NCBI RefSeq assembly: GCF_021025955.1 | Contig: NZ_JAJNCL010000016.1 | Location: forward strand, 1-64,000 | Direction: 5' to 3' | From: Rhodococcus qingshengii | Lineage (GTDB): Bacteria > Actinomycetota > Actinomycetes > Mycobacteriales > Mycobacteriaceae | DNA: 64,000 bases | Shown: piece by piece, positions 44,078 to 53,985 of the stretch | How the letters are laid out: each line of letters starts with the position of its first letter | Position numbering within the stretch: the first letter of the stretch is position 1 | Translations under genes and position numbers: made by a program | Notes under the pieces: generated by a model | The model's database searches: none | What the model was told of the DNA's origin: nothing | The model's input: only the letters and a program-made list of their open reading frames with translations

Positions 44078-45559
44078 ATGTCCGAGGCCAAATCCGAAAG
44101 CACTGAGTCTCTTTCTGAGACGACACAGCCGACGGAGCCGTCGAAACAATCGGTGCTCAGGCGGTACTACCCGGCTGCTGTGCCCGTCATCCTCGGCTTG
44201 ATCATCTATTTCATGCCTGTTCCGGACGGTGTGGATCCCAAGGGCATGCACATGCTCGGAATCTTCGTAGGCACCATCGTGGCGTTGATTTTGCAACCCC
44301 TGCCGACGGGTTCTGTGGCGCTGGTGGGCCTGTCGATCGCCATGATCACCCAGACCGAGACGCCGACAGAGGCGTTGTCCGGCTTCAGTAACACCACGAT
44401 CTGGCTGATCGTCGCATCGTTCTTCATCGCCGAAGGCTTTCTGGTCACTGGACTCGGCAAACGGGTTGCACTCATGCTCGTGACAAAACTCGGTAAGTCG
44501 AGCCTCGGATTGTCGTACGGAATGGCGTTGACGGACTTGATCCTTGCTCCGGCGACGCCGTCGAACACCGCCCGTGCGGGTGGCGTCGTCTATCCGATCA
44601 TCGTCTCGCTGAGCAAGTTGGAGGACTCCAATCCCGAGCCCGAGGACTCTCGCAAGAAGCTCGGAGCATATCTGCTGCTCACGTCGCTGCAAGTCAACGT
44701 CGTGACCTCGGCGATGTTCATCACCGCCATGGCGGGTAATCCCGTCGCCGTCGATGCGGCTGCCAAGATCGGCATCGACATCTCGTGGGGCAAATGGGCG
44801 CTCGCAGCCTCGGTTCCGGGAATTGCGAGTCTCATCGCGATTCCGTGGGTGATGTCGAAGATCTTCCCGCCCACGATGTTGAAGACACCGAAGGCGCCCG
44901 AGCAAGCCAGGGAGGAACTCCGCAAGGCCGGCCCGATCAGTCGCAACGAGAAGATCATGGCCGCCACCTTCGTTCTGCTGCTGGTGCTCTGGTGCCTGGG
45001 CTCGCAGCTCAACGTCAATGCCACCACAACAGCATTCGTCGGAATCGGCATCCTGTTGGTGACCAAGGTGCTGACGTGGAATAACCTGGTCCACGACACC
45101 GGGGCCTGGCAGACGCTCGTGTTCTTTGCCGTTCTGGTCGGTATGGCAAGCCATCTCGAAGAACTCGGCGTGATCTCGTGGATCGGAACTCAGGTCTCCT
45201 CGAGCGTCGACGGTTTGCCGTGGATCTGGGCTTTCGCGATCCTGACCTTGGTCTACTTCTACGCGCACTATCTGTTTGCATCGAACACTGCGCAGATCGT
45301 CGCGATGTACGCGGTGTTTCTCGGCGCGGCGGTGGCAACCGGTGCACCGCCGCTGTTCGCGGCCCTGGTGTTCGGCTTCATCGGCAGCCTGTTCGGCGGT
45401 ATCTCGCACTACGCTTCCGGTCCGGCCGGAGTGATCTACGGTTCCGGATACATCAAGACCTCGGAGTGGTTCCGAATCGGTTTCGTGATGAGCGTCGTGA
45501 TCATCCTGATCTGGACGATCATCGGCGGTGCCTGGATGAAGCTGATCGGCGCCTGGTGA
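44078..45559 (+). CDS. DASS/SLC13-family dicarboxylate transporter
   Basis: 493 residues. ATG 44078 is chosen over ATG 44072 because AGGAG (44067-44071) then has a six-base spacing. About 12 membrane helices carry the SNTT motif (SGFSNTTIWLI), TPSNTARAGGVVYP and a second ASNTAQIVAMY, the paired sodium/substrate sites of the SLC13 family. Likely substrates are succinate, malate or citrate; the convergent succinate dehydrogenase operon supports this. Confidence 0.88.
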   Translation: MSEAKSESTESLSETTQPTEPSKQSVLRRYYPAAVPVILGLIIYFMPVPDGVDPKGMHMLGIFVGTIVALILQPLPTGSVALVGLSIAMITQTETPTEALSGFSNTTIWLIVASFFIAEGFLVTGLGKRVALMLVTKLGKSSLGLSYGMALTDLILAPATPSNTARAGGVVYPIIVSLSKLEDSNPEPEDSRKKLGAYLLLTSLQVNVVTSAMFITAMAGNPVAVDAAAKIGIDISWGKWALAASVPGIASLIAIPWVMSKIFPPTMLKTPKAPEQAREELRKAGPISRNEKIMAATFVLLLVLWCLGSQLNVNATTTAFVGIGILLVTKVLTWNNLVHDTGAWQTLVFFAVLVGMASHLEELGVISWIGTQVSSSVDGLPWIWAFAILTLVYFYAHYLFASNTAQIVAMYAVFLGAAVATGAPPLFAALVFGFIGSLFGGISHYASGPAGVIYGSGYIKTSEWFRIGFVMSVVIILIWTIIGGAWMKLIGAW

Positions 45560-45562
45560 AGC

Positions 45563-46312
45563 TCAGTTGTCCTTGCGCCGCAATCCGAATCGCATCGATT
45601 CCTTGTTGACAGCGGCAATCGCGGTCAGCGGTATCTCCGCGGGACATACTTCCGCACATTCACCGTAGGTCGAGCACGGCCCGAAATCGGCCTCCATCTG
45701 GTGCGACATTGCTCGGGCCCGCTTGCCACGCTCGTTGCGGCCCTGCGTGACGAGAGACAGGTGGGTCAGTTTGGACCCGGTGAAGAGGTGCGCGGCACCG
45801 TTCGGGCAGGCTGCCACGCAAGCACCGCAGCCGATGCACGCGGCGAAGTCCAGTGCAGCTTCGGCACTTTGATGCGAGAGCGGCTGACTGTCTGCGTCCG
45901 GCGCGGTTCCTGCATTGACCGAAACGTATCCACCGGCTTCGAGCACCCGGTCGAGCGCCGAACGATCGACGACGAGGTCTCGGACCACGGGAAAGGCTGC
46001 GGAGCGGAACGGCTCCAGTTTGATTCGGTCACCGTCGGAGAAGCTTCGTAGGTGCTGACGGCACGTGGGAGTGTTCGCAACCGGCCCATGGGGAATGTCG
46101 TCGACCGTGATGCCGCAGGACCCGCAGATCCCCTCTCGGCAGTCGGAATCGAAGGCGATAGGTTCGTTGCCACTCTCCACGAGTTGGTCGTTGAGTCGAT
46201 CGAGGAGTTCCAGTAGCGACATCTCCACTGTCGCGTCGTCCACCTGGTAGGTGTCGAATGTACCGGACGATTCGGGTCCGGACTGGCGCCATACGTCCAC
46301 GGTGATTTTCAT
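45563..46312 (-). CDS. sdhB: Succinate dehydrogenase iron-sulfur subunit (Sdh1 type)
   Basis: 249 residues from ATG 46312, overlapping the sdhA stop. Cys motifs for the 2Fe-2S (CREGICGSC and a later TCRQH), 4Fe-4S (CIGCGACVAACP) and 3Fe-4S (CSTYGECAEVCP) clusters are complete. It carries electrons from the flavoprotein to quinone. Length matches Rv0247c of the M. tuberculosis Sdh1 complex (about 248 residues). Confidence 0.9.
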   Translation of the reverse strand: MKITVDVWRQSGPESSGTFDTYQVDDATVEMSLLELLDRLNDQLVESGNEPIAFDSDCREGICGSCGITVDDIPHGPVANTPTCRQHLRSFSDGDRIKLEPFRSAAFPVVRDLVVDRSALDRVLEAGGYVSVNAGTAPDADSQPLSHQSAEAALDFAACIGCGACVAACPNGAAHLFTGSKLTHLSLVTQGRNERGKRARAMSHQMEADFGPCSTYGECAEVCPAEIPLTAIAAVNKESMRFGLRRKDN

Positions 46313-48261
46313 ACGTAGTTCCTCGTCTGCAGTGGAACAGCGGTGAAGGACAACGGCTCGTCGTGTCGAATATGTCTGCCGTCCTTGGCGGTTTCCCACG
46401 CGGAGACGAAGCACCAGTCCTGATCGTTTCGTTGCGCTTCGCCGTCGGGAGTTTGATGTTCGGCACGAAAGTGCGCTCCACAGGACTCGTCACGATCGAG
46501 AGCATCGACGCACATCAGTTCGGCAAGCTCGAGGAAATCGGCCACCCTGCCGGCCCTTTCCAGCTCCTGGTTGAACTGGTTTCCGCTGCCGGCAACTCGT
46601 AGGTTCGACCAGAAATCGCCTCGCAATGCTCGGATTTCGGAGATGGCCTTGGTCAAGCCCTCGGCCGCTCGGGTGACACCGCAACCCGCATAGAGGATCT
46701 CGCCCAGTTGTCGATGAAACCTGTCGGGACCGTGTGTTCCGCCGACCGAGAGCAGCAGGTCCACCCGACCACTCACGTCACTGAGCGTCGACGTCACAGC
46801 GGGATCGGACAGTTCGAGTGGAGTGGATCCGAGTAGCGGCGCAAGATAATTCGGAATCGCGTACGGGAGGGTGAACCAGCCGTCGACGCAGGCCGAGAGC
46901 AGCGAATTGGCGCCGAGGCGGTTGGCTCCGTGATATCCCCAGCCCGCCTCGCCTCCGACGAACAAGCCTGGGATGGAGGTCATCTGGTCGTAGTCGTTCC
47001 ACAGTCCGCCCATGGTGAAGTGGGCTCCGGGGGCGATGCGCATCGGCACCGTGTACGGGTCTTCGCTGGTGGCATCGCGATACATCGAGAACAGATTTCC
47101 GTACCGCTCCTCGATGGTCTTACGGCCGAGCCGTGCCAATGCGTCGCGGAAATCCAGGTACACACTGTTTTTCAGAGGGCCGACGCCGTGACCGGAGTCG
47201 ATTTGCTCGCGGGCGGCCCGTGACGAGACGTCGCGGGGAGAGAGGTTCCCGAACGCCGGATACTTGCGCTCGAGGTAGTAGTCGCGTTCATTTTCGGGAA
47301 TGTCGCCGGGCTCACGATCGTCTCCTGGCCTGGCCGGTACCCAGATCCGACCGTCATTGCGCAGGGATTCGCTCATCAGAATGGTTTTCGACTGCCACTC
47401 GGAGTTGACGGGAAGTGCCGTCGGATGGAATTGGATGAACGAGGGTGAAGCCATCAGGGCGCCGCGTCGGTGCGCTCGCCATGCGGCGGTGGCGTTGGAG
47501 TTCTTCGCAAGTGTGGACTTATGGAACACGGTGCCGTACCCACCGGAGGCCAGTACGACGGCATGGCCTGTGGTGGCACCGATCTCACCGGTCACGAGAT
47601 CGCGTGTGACTATCCCTTGTGCTCGGCCGTCCGAAACGATGAGATCGAGCATCTCGGTTCGGGTGTGGAGATTGACCGTTCCGGCTGCGATCTGACGTTG
47701 CAGTGCCTGCGACGACGCTATCTGCAACTGCTGGCCTGTCTGCCCGCGCGTGTAGTAGGTGCGCGACACCTGTACGCCGCCGAACGATCGAGTGGCGAGA
47801 GTGCCGCCGTACTCGCGAGCAAACGGTGCTCCGATGGCATTCATGTGATCGATGACGCGTACGGATTCTTCGGCGAGTCGGAAGCAGTCAGCCTCACGGC
47901 CGCGGAAATCGCCGCCCTTGACGGTGTCCTTCACGAAGCGGGCGAGACTGTCGTTGTCCACTTTTCGAGCGCGAGCGGCGTTGATGCCTCCTTGCGCGGC
48001 GACGCTGTGTGCACGGCGTGGCGCATCGTGGAAGGTGAAGGACTCGACGTGATAACCCAGTTCGCCGAGTGAGGCGGCGCAGGCCGCGCCGGCGAGTCCG
48101 GTGCCGACGACGATGACCGTGAACTTGCGCCGGTTGAGTGGGCTGACGAGCTTGTAGTCGAGTTTGCGGGTGGGCCAGGCGGTCTGCGGATCGCCGGCCG
48201 GGACCTTACCGTCCACCGGCGCCCCGATGATGCGCAGATCTTCGAGTTCGAAGCTGTTCAC
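46309..48261 (-). CDS. sdhA: Succinate dehydrogenase flavoprotein subunit (Sdh1 type)
   Basis: 650 residues from GTG 48261. FAD-binding VIVVGTGLAGAACAASL is present, along with the HSVAAQGGIN segment containing the covalent-flavin His, and the catalytic region FIQFHPTALP. The C-terminal Arg-containing loop GGLWNDYDQMTSIPGLFVGGEAG is typical. Length matches Rv0248c (about 646). It oxidises succinate to fumarate; the reverse reaction is possible. Confidence 0.92.
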   Translation of the reverse strand: MNSFELEDLRIIGAPVDGKVPAGDPQTAWPTRKLDYKLVSPLNRRKFTVIVVGTGLAGAACAASLGELGYHVESFTFHDAPRRAHSVAAQGGINAARARKVDNDSLARFVKDTVKGGDFRGREADCFRLAEESVRVIDHMNAIGAPFAREYGGTLATRSFGGVQVSRTYYTRGQTGQQLQIASSQALQRQIAAGTVNLHTRTEMLDLIVSDGRAQGIVTRDLVTGEIGATTGHAVVLASGGYGTVFHKSTLAKNSNATAAWRAHRRGALMASPSFIQFHPTALPVNSEWQSKTILMSESLRNDGRIWVPARPGDDREPGDIPENERDYYLERKYPAFGNLSPRDVSSRAAREQIDSGHGVGPLKNSVYLDFRDALARLGRKTIEERYGNLFSMYRDATSEDPYTVPMRIAPGAHFTMGGLWNDYDQMTSIPGLFVGGEAGWGYHGANRLGANSLLSACVDGWFTLPYAIPNYLAPLLGSTPLELSDPAVTSTLSDVSGRVDLLLSVGGTHGPDRFHRQLGEILYAGCGVTRAAEGLTKAISEIRALRGDFWSNLRVAGSGNQFNQELERAGRVADFLELAELMCVDALDRDESCGAHFRAEHQTPDGEAQRNDQDWCFVSAWETAKDGRHIRHDEPLSFTAVPLQTRNYV

Positions 48262-49011
48262 TTATGACGCTCCTGTCTTCGAGATGACGCCGGTCATCAC
48301 TGCGATGGGGATCGACATGTTTCCGACCATGACGACGAGCGCAAAGATTCCGGAGAGTGCAACGGCAATCTGTCGCAGCCGTTGACCGGTCACACCGAGA
48401 TCGTTGACCGCACTCCAGAGTCCGTGCGCGAGGTGCATTGCCAGTAGAGCCATCGCGACGATGTAGAACGCCGCCACGAGTGGACGCTCGAAGCTGGCGA
48501 CCAGATTGTCGTATGCGTAACTCTGTGTGCGCGTGGCCGCTTCGTACTCGCTGCTGCCGATGGGTCGGGTTCCGGTCGTGAGATCGAGTATGTGGAAGAT
48601 GACGAATAGCAGCAGCACTGCTCCGGTGACGGGCATCGTGCGCGCTGTAAAGGACTTGATTCCCAAGCCTTTACGTCGAAATTTTCCTCGCGCTCGGCGT
48701 CCGCGGGCGGTGAGCAGCCAGGCGCACCAGACGTGTGCGACCAATGACGCGAGCAAGACGATGCGAAGAATCCACAGAAGTCCCTCGTAGGGCAGGAAGG
48801 GTTCGAACACCGTTCGTAGCCAGTGTGCGTAGTCGTCGAAGTGATCGGCACCGGTGTAGACCTTCAGGTTTCCGATCATGTGGACGAGAACGAAAGCGGC
48901 GAAGATCAGTCCTGTCACGGCCATCAGAATCTTGCACGTGATGTTGGACGGCCGCGATCGAGCTTGGAGTGAATCGCCGGTAGCTCGCGATACACGGGTC
49001 GGTGCACTCAC
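48262..49011 (-). CDS. sdhC: Succinate dehydrogenase cytochrome b subunit (Sdh1 type)
   Basis: 249 residues from GTG 49011, chosen because GGAGG lies seven bases upstream; a GTG at 49026 has no such site. Five membrane helices carry His residues placed for two haems (FVLVHMIGN, LVAHVWCAW, FHILDLTTG, MHLAHGLWS), as in the single-subunit anchors of Bacillus-type complex II. It passes electrons into the quinone pool and completes the sdhCAB operon. Confidence 0.88.
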   Translation of the reverse strand: MSAPTRVSRATGDSLQARSRPSNITCKILMAVTGLIFAAFVLVHMIGNLKVYTGADHFDDYAHWLRTVFEPFLPYEGLLWILRIVLLASLVAHVWCAWLLTARGRRARGKFRRKGLGIKSFTARTMPVTGAVLLLFVIFHILDLTTGTRPIGSSEYEAATRTQSYAYDNLVASFERPLVAAFYIVAMALLAMHLAHGLWSAVNDLGVTGQRLRQIAVALSGIFALVVMVGNMSIPIAVMTGVISKTGAS

Positions 49012-49167
49012 AGACAAACCTCCCACGCCAGACTTGCCGGACAGGTGCCGTCAGCCTAGGCCCGATCGAGGTTTTCGGCCAACGGATCGGTGCCCGACTT
49101 GTCTGTTAATGCAGGTGAATGGGAGTGTAGGGGTGCTCATTACCCGAAAGTAAGGAACCCGTGAACG

Positions 49168-49722
49168 ATGTTTGACTCGACGTGGCGACGGTGGTCATGG
49201 CGCGTCGGAACGGCATCGGCCCTGGCAGTGGCCTTGTTTGCGGTGGGGTCGCCGGCTGGTGCGCAGGAGACCGTCGACCTGACCGACGTGTTCAATCCGT
49301 TGGTCGTGAAGGCACTCCAAGGCGCTGATATTTCCACCGAATTGACTCCACTCGGGCTCTCGTCCGACGATCCGTGGTTCGACGAGCCCGCAATCGAGCC
49401 CGGCATCGCCCCCGGCACTCTTCTCAAGGCACGTCCGGTCAGCGTTCAGGTCTACCAGGTCCGCCCCGACGTGGTCTCGGCTCACCAACTCATGTACAAC
49501 ACCACTGATCACTTCGGTCGCCAGGTGATCAGCACCGGGATTCTGATGATCCCCGAGGACGGCACTGCACCAGGTGAACGCAAGATCATCGGGTACGCCG
49601 AGGCGAACGACAGCCTGGGCGCGAACTGCGCGCCCAGCCATCAGTGGACCGGTGGCAACCAGAGCGACCCCGCGTTGTTCTCGGCGCTCGGCCCGGTGGC
49701 GCAGATGTTCGGTCACGGCTGA
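49168..49722 (+). pseudogene. Truncated secreted lipase (LIP family)
   Basis: 184 residues: a signal peptide (ending near SPAGAQE), then the N-terminal part of the secretory triacylglycerol lipase family (VYQVRPDVVSAHQLMYNTTDHFGRQV type text, ENDSLGANCAPSHQW). Such lipases are about 400 residues. The frame stops after VAQMFGHG, before the nucleophile, and no frame of the following 77 bases continues the domain. I read this as a 3' deletion; the product cannot be catalytic. Confidence 0.7.
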
Positions 49723-49799
49723 GAATGATCGCTCGCTTGCCGGAGATGTTGCGGTCCATGCTGTCGACTCTGGCGATTACGGTTAACTGAACTCGGCGG

Positions 49800-51176
49800 T
49801 CAGGCTTGGCTCAGCTCCGCTTGCATGCGCGCTGAGTCCTTGCCGACAGTGCGGGTAGCCAGGTAGATGAATACCGCGGTGAGTGCCAACATGATCGGCA
49901 CGAGATACATGGCCGAGTTCAGCCCGTCGCCGGCGTACTGAGCCAACTTCCCTGTACCGGCATCGGCAAGCGCGCGTTTGGCAAACCAGTCCGAGATCGC
50001 ACCCACGGCAACCGGTCCCGAGAATCCGCCGAGAAGGTACATGGCAGCGAAGAACAACGCCGTCGCAGTGCCGCGGAGCCTGGGAACCACGACGTCGTGA
50101 ATGGCCGGGTAGACGCTGATGTAGAAGCCGTAGGCCAACAACCAGCCGGCTGAGAACAAGAGAGTGAACATCACGACGTTATTGCCGTGCTGCAACAGCG
50201 CCAGTGCCGTGAAAGGTGCTGCCAATGCCGAGGTTCCGACACCGATCATCAACCGTGCGCGCGGCGAGCGTGCGCTGGCCTTGTCGGCGTACTTGGCGCC
50301 GAGAACCAATCCGATCAGACCGGTGATACCGACGATGATGCCGGTGACCGATGCCGCAGCAGTCAGTTTCAGGTGGTACTGGCGCATGAGCAGCGGGACG
50401 ACAAACGAATTCACTGCGTAGGCGGCGAAGTTGAACGTCAGCCCGGCAAGGATGAGCCAACGAAGCGTGGGAATTGCGAGCAGGCGACGGATCGGACGGG
50501 TGATCGGTGCCTGTGAAACAGCGGCTGCGCGGGCCTCCGGACTTTCGGAACCACCACGAACCGGATCTGCCATGCGGTAGAGCACGACTGCCAGCAGGAC
50601 ACCGGGAATCGCCGCGAGGAAGAACGGTGCACGCCAGCTGTCGAACGCCTCGGCGATCTTGCCGACGGTGAAGTAGGCGAGCATGAGGCCAATTGGCAAA
50701 CCGAGCATGAAGACACCAAGTGCGCGTGAGCGTCGTTCCGCCGGATAGATATCACCGATCATCGAGTTGGCTGCGGGTGTGAAGGTCGCTTCGCCCACAC
50801 CGACGCCTAGACGCGCGAGGATGAACAGCACATAGCTGCCGGCGGCACCGGTTGCTGCCGTCAGGCCGCTCCACACCAGGAGTCCGATCCCGATGATCTT
50901 GGGACGGTTCTTCGTGTCGGCCAACCGGCCTAGAGGCAGCCCGGCGATTGCGTAGACGAGGGTGAATGCAGAGGTGATCAATCCCAATTGCAGGTCGCTG
51001 AGCGAAAACTCGTTCTTGATCGGCTCGGCAACGACCGAGGGGATCGCCCGGTCGAAGAAGTTGAGCATGTTTGCGAGAAACAGTGCGACGAGTGTGCCGC
51101 CGAGAAGTTTGTCACGGGTTCCGACAGGGGCGCCGTCGACTGACGGCAGCGGCGGAGCGTCTCGTTGAATTGACAT
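49800..51176 (-). CDS. MFS transporter, spinster/ACS-like
   Basis: 458 residues, 12 helices, with LANMLNFFDRAIPSVVAEPIKNEF at helix 1 and the loop GRLADTKNRPKIIGIG, and GVGVGEATFTPAANSMIGD in helix 4, features of spinster-like organic-anion MFS carriers. Substrate unknown. It is followed upstream by a secreted GDSL hydrolase gene 51 bases away, possibly in one operon. Confidence 0.82.
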   Translation of the reverse strand: MSIQRDAPPLPSVDGAPVGTRDKLLGGTLVALFLANMLNFFDRAIPSVVAEPIKNEFSLSDLQLGLITSAFTLVYAIAGLPLGRLADTKNRPKIIGIGLLVWSGLTAATGAAGSYVLFILARLGVGVGEATFTPAANSMIGDIYPAERRSRALGVFMLGLPIGLMLAYFTVGKIAEAFDSWRAPFFLAAIPGVLLAVVLYRMADPVRGGSESPEARAAAVSQAPITRPIRRLLAIPTLRWLILAGLTFNFAAYAVNSFVVPLLMRQYHLKLTAAASVTGIIVGITGLIGLVLGAKYADKASARSPRARLMIGVGTSALAAPFTALALLQHGNNVVMFTLLFSAGWLLAYGFYISVYPAIHDVVVPRLRGTATALFFAAMYLLGGFSGPVAVGAISDWFAKRALADAGTGKLAQYAGDGLNSAMYLVPIMLALTAVFIYLATRTVGKDSARMQAELSQA

Positions 51177-51227
51177 GGTTGTTCCACCCTTTTCGCGAGT
51201 GCTGAATGAATTGTGCTGGGGAGGGGC

Positions 51228-52103
51228 TCAGGACAGCGCGTCGGCGACGGCGTTGCCGATGGCCTGCATTCCGACTGCGGTGGGATGCAGTGGAACCGCC
51301 GGCTGGGTCGGGATGATTCCGGTGTAGAACGCGGTTGACGGATCCGTGCAGATGTCATGTCCGGCAGTGGCTTCGGTGATATCGATGTACTCGACATCGT
51401 GACGGGCAGCGGTCGCTGCCATGACAGTGTTGCCGTAGTCGATCACACTCTGGAGATAGTCGGCGTCGCGCGGCCAGAACGGCTGGGTGCCGGGGCATCC
51501 GCCGGTGGCGATGTATGTCCCGTACCCGATCACGACGATGCGCGCCGATGGCGCACGGTCGCGAACCGATTCGATCATGGAACTCCAACCCGCGGAGGCA
51601 TTTTCGATCATTTGTCGCTGTCGATCTACGCCACCCGCGGTGAACTTGTCACGGCAGGAGGTTCCGGTGGGTTCGGGAAGTGGATTGACACAGCTCAGAA
51701 CTGTCGGGAACAACGAGATGTCGTTGGCGCCGATGGTGATGGTGACGAGGTCGGTGTCAGGACCCAATGCTGTTGCCTGCGGCGGTACTTGACCGGAGAA
51801 CGTCGATTGTGCGGTGTCCGTGACGTTGGCGGATCGCGCCGACGAGCAGGTCACGTCCGTGAGTTGAGCGCCGAGTCTTTGCGCCACTACGGAAGGGTAG
51901 TTGTCGAGTGATCGTAGGCAGCCTGGGGACGACGAGTCCTGTGCGTTTACCAGTGGGCCGGCTGCCGCGGAATCGCCGAGCGCGACGTACTGGACAGCAC
52001 TGTCAGGCGTCTCGGCGCTCGATACGCCGGTCCCGATGGCGGCGATCGAACCGGCAGTGACGACGCCTGCCAGAAGGGCTGCGCTGCGCGTCTTCCACGT
52101 CAC
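51228..52103 (-). CDS. Secreted SGNH/GDSL hydrolase
   Basis: 291 residues from GTG 52103 with AGGAG six bases upstream. A signal peptide ends near GVSSAETP. SGNH blocks are present: GDSAAAGP (block I Ser), GANDISL (block III) and LHPTAVG (block V His). Several Cys suggest disulfides in the exported enzyme. It probably cleaves esters outside the membrane. It is divergent from a PucR-type regulator. Confidence 0.85.
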   Translation of the reverse strand: MTWKTRSAALLAGVVTAGSIAAIGTGVSSAETPDSAVQYVALGDSAAAGPLVNAQDSSSPGCLRSLDNYPSVVAQRLGAQLTDVTCSSARSANVTDTAQSTFSGQVPPQATALGPDTDLVTITIGANDISLFPTVLSCVNPLPEPTGTSCRDKFTAGGVDRQRQMIENASAGWSSMIESVRDRAPSARIVVIGYGTYIATGGCPGTQPFWPRDADYLQSVIDYGNTVMAATAARHDVEYIDITEATAGHDICTDPSTAFYTGIIPTQPAVPLHPTAVGMQAIGNAVADALS

Positions 52104-52239
52104 TCGAGGCTCCTATTGGTCGAAAGTGAGACTTCCAGTTACGCCACCGATTGTGAATTCGAGAGTGGCGTGGGTTACATAGTGATAGGAAAAAGGCAGG
52201 TCGACCTTGTGGTGGCGATTCAATTCTGTGGAGGGTTTT

Positions 52240-53523
52240 GTGTCTGGAAACAAAGATTTGCCGTTCGAGCCGATAGCGGTTGGTGGCAGATCTCTGGCCG
52301 ATCGCTTGGCGCAACGTACCCATCCGCTGGTCATGGCGACGGTCGACCTGGTTCACCGCGACGTCACCTTCTACCGGTTGCTCCCAGACGAGGCGTTGCG
52401 TAACGACGTCACCACTATCGTGAGACGAAACCTGGAACTGTTCATCTCGATGCTCCGGACGGGCGCAGATCTGGCGCCCGAGTTGCTCGCCGACATCAGC
52501 GAATCGGCTCGTCAACGGGCGCAGGAATTGGTTCCGCTCGGCGAGGTGCTGCGCGCATATCACCTGGCAGCAGGGTTGTGGTGGGAGACGATCAGCGAAT
52601 GGGCAGTTCCGGAAGACGGTGTCGCACTTGCCCGCACCGGACGACTCTTGAATGCATACACCGCGGCCTCCACGTCCGCGGTTCTTGCCGGCTACGGTTC
52701 CGACCACGCCACCCAGACAGACGAGGATTCGGCGCGAAGGTCGCTGTTCGTAGCGCTTTCGGCGGGTGTCGATGTGGATCGAGTCTCCGACGAGGTGGGG
52801 ATCAGGTTGGCGCGCCTGTACTGGGTGGTGGCGCTGCACGTCGAGCGGAACGACGACGAGTCCTCGACCGAGGTGGACACTGCCGTCGCGGAGCGGAGAA
52901 AGGTGCGCCACCTGCAACGCGAGCTGGATCAGGTGGGGCGGGACAAAGCCCTCGGAGTGCTCGGGAGCAGTGGCGGAGCCGTGCTGATCCCTATTGTGGA
53001 ATCGGAACCAGCAGGGGGGAACTGGGCGTCGAGCCCGCAGTACCTGACGCTGTGTCGACGGTTGGGGGATCTCGAGAAGGTGATTGGTGCATCCACAGTG
53101 GCCGCCGTACATCTCGCCGCACCGGTCGCAGTTTCTGCAGCCGTGACGCAGGCGCGCGAGGTGCTGGACGTCGCCCGAAAGTACGGACGTACCAGTGGCG
53201 TAGTCCGTCTCGAAGATCTTGCAGTCGAGTACCAATTGACGCGGCCCAGCGCTGCCCTACCGATACTGGCAGATGTGTTGTTGCCGTTGGAGTCCGATAG
53301 TGCGGTACTCGAGACGCTCGAATCTTTCATCGACTCCGGATTCGATCGAGCCGCCACCGCCCGGCAGCTACATGTACATCCGAACACAGTGGTGTACCGC
53401 CTGCGAAAGGCAAGTTCTCTTACAGGACTTGATCTTTCGTCTCCGAAGGATCTCGTGCAAGTCGCCATGGCGCTGGGAGCGCGTCGCGCAATCGGAATGG
53501 AGGCGGACTCTTCCCGAATGTGA
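52240..53523 (+). CDS. PucR/CdaR-type transcriptional regulator
   Basis: 427 residues from GTG 52240, preceded by GGAGG at a five-base spacing. An N-terminal helical RsbRD-like domain is followed by a GGDEF-like CdaR region and a C-terminal helix-turn-helix (DRAATARQLHVHPNTVVYRLRKASSL). It lacks the PucR ligand domain of the gab regulator. It is divergent from the GDSL hydrolase/MFS pair, which it may control. Confidence 0.82.
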   Translation: MSGNKDLPFEPIAVGGRSLADRLAQRTHPLVMATVDLVHRDVTFYRLLPDEALRNDVTTIVRRNLELFISMLRTGADLAPELLADISESARQRAQELVPLGEVLRAYHLAAGLWWETISEWAVPEDGVALARTGRLLNAYTAASTSAVLAGYGSDHATQTDEDSARRSLFVALSAGVDVDRVSDEVGIRLARLYWVVALHVERNDDESSTEVDTAVAERRKVRHLQRELDQVGRDKALGVLGSSGGAVLIPIVESEPAGGNWASSPQYLTLCRRLGDLEKVIGASTVAAVHLAAPVAVSAAVTQAREVLDVARKYGRTSGVVRLEDLAVEYQLTRPSAALPILADVLLPLESDSAVLETLESFIDSGFDRAATARQLHVHPNTVVYRLRKASSLTGLDLSSPKDLVQVAMALGARRAIGMEADSSRM

Positions 53524-53840
53524 TGCGTCTGCGGTTCTCGGTGAACGAGCCGGAGGCTGGCGATCCGGCCGGGACACATGGCCAGGCGCTGTATGCGGGG
53601 CCACCCAGACACGGTTCGAGTGGTCCGCTCATCGACGACCCGGCAGAGCTTGTCGGTTTCGCGAACCCTGAATTGATCTTCGACACCCTGGTCGGGATGG
53701 GGCGGGCGGGAACACCTGGATGCAACATCGTGATCTGTAACGACGAGTTGTTGCCGTTCAGCGTTGTCAGCCTTTTCGGTGACGCTGCTGCTCAGATGGG
53801 TAATGCGGCGGGTGCGTCGATTCGAGATGCTGGTAGATGA
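53520..53840 (+). CDS. Hypothetical small protein
   Basis: 106 residues from GTG 53520, overlapping the regulator stop by four bases, the usual pattern of coupled genes here. Codon third positions are G/C rich. The text has no recognisable domain, signal peptide or membrane segment. It could be a spurious frame, since opposite-strand frames are also open in this stretch. Confidence 0.4.
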   Translation: MMRLRFSVNEPEAGDPAGTHGQALYAGPPRHGSSGPLIDDPAELVGFANPELIFDTLVGMGRAGTPGCNIVICNDELLPFSVVSLFGDAAAQMGNAAGASIRDAGR

Positions 53841-53985
53841 CGGTTTCGAACCCGAATTGTTGCCCAATATTTATGTTTAGTCTGTGTGGCGGTCGGTGAA
53901 CAGTAAATTTGAGTCAAATGATGCAATCGCGGCCAAATATTCGTTACCGTGGGCTGGACAATCGACAATCGGGGGGTTCGGCTAC

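Noticed and set aside
43733-45409. 558-residue minus-strand frame over the dicarboxylate transporter gene
   Set aside because: Low-complexity Arg/Gln/His-rich translation antisense to a clear transporter; no start context.
52003-53235. 410-residue minus-strand frame over the second PucR gene
   Set aside because: Antisense shadow of a gene with a recognisable helix-turn-helix domain.
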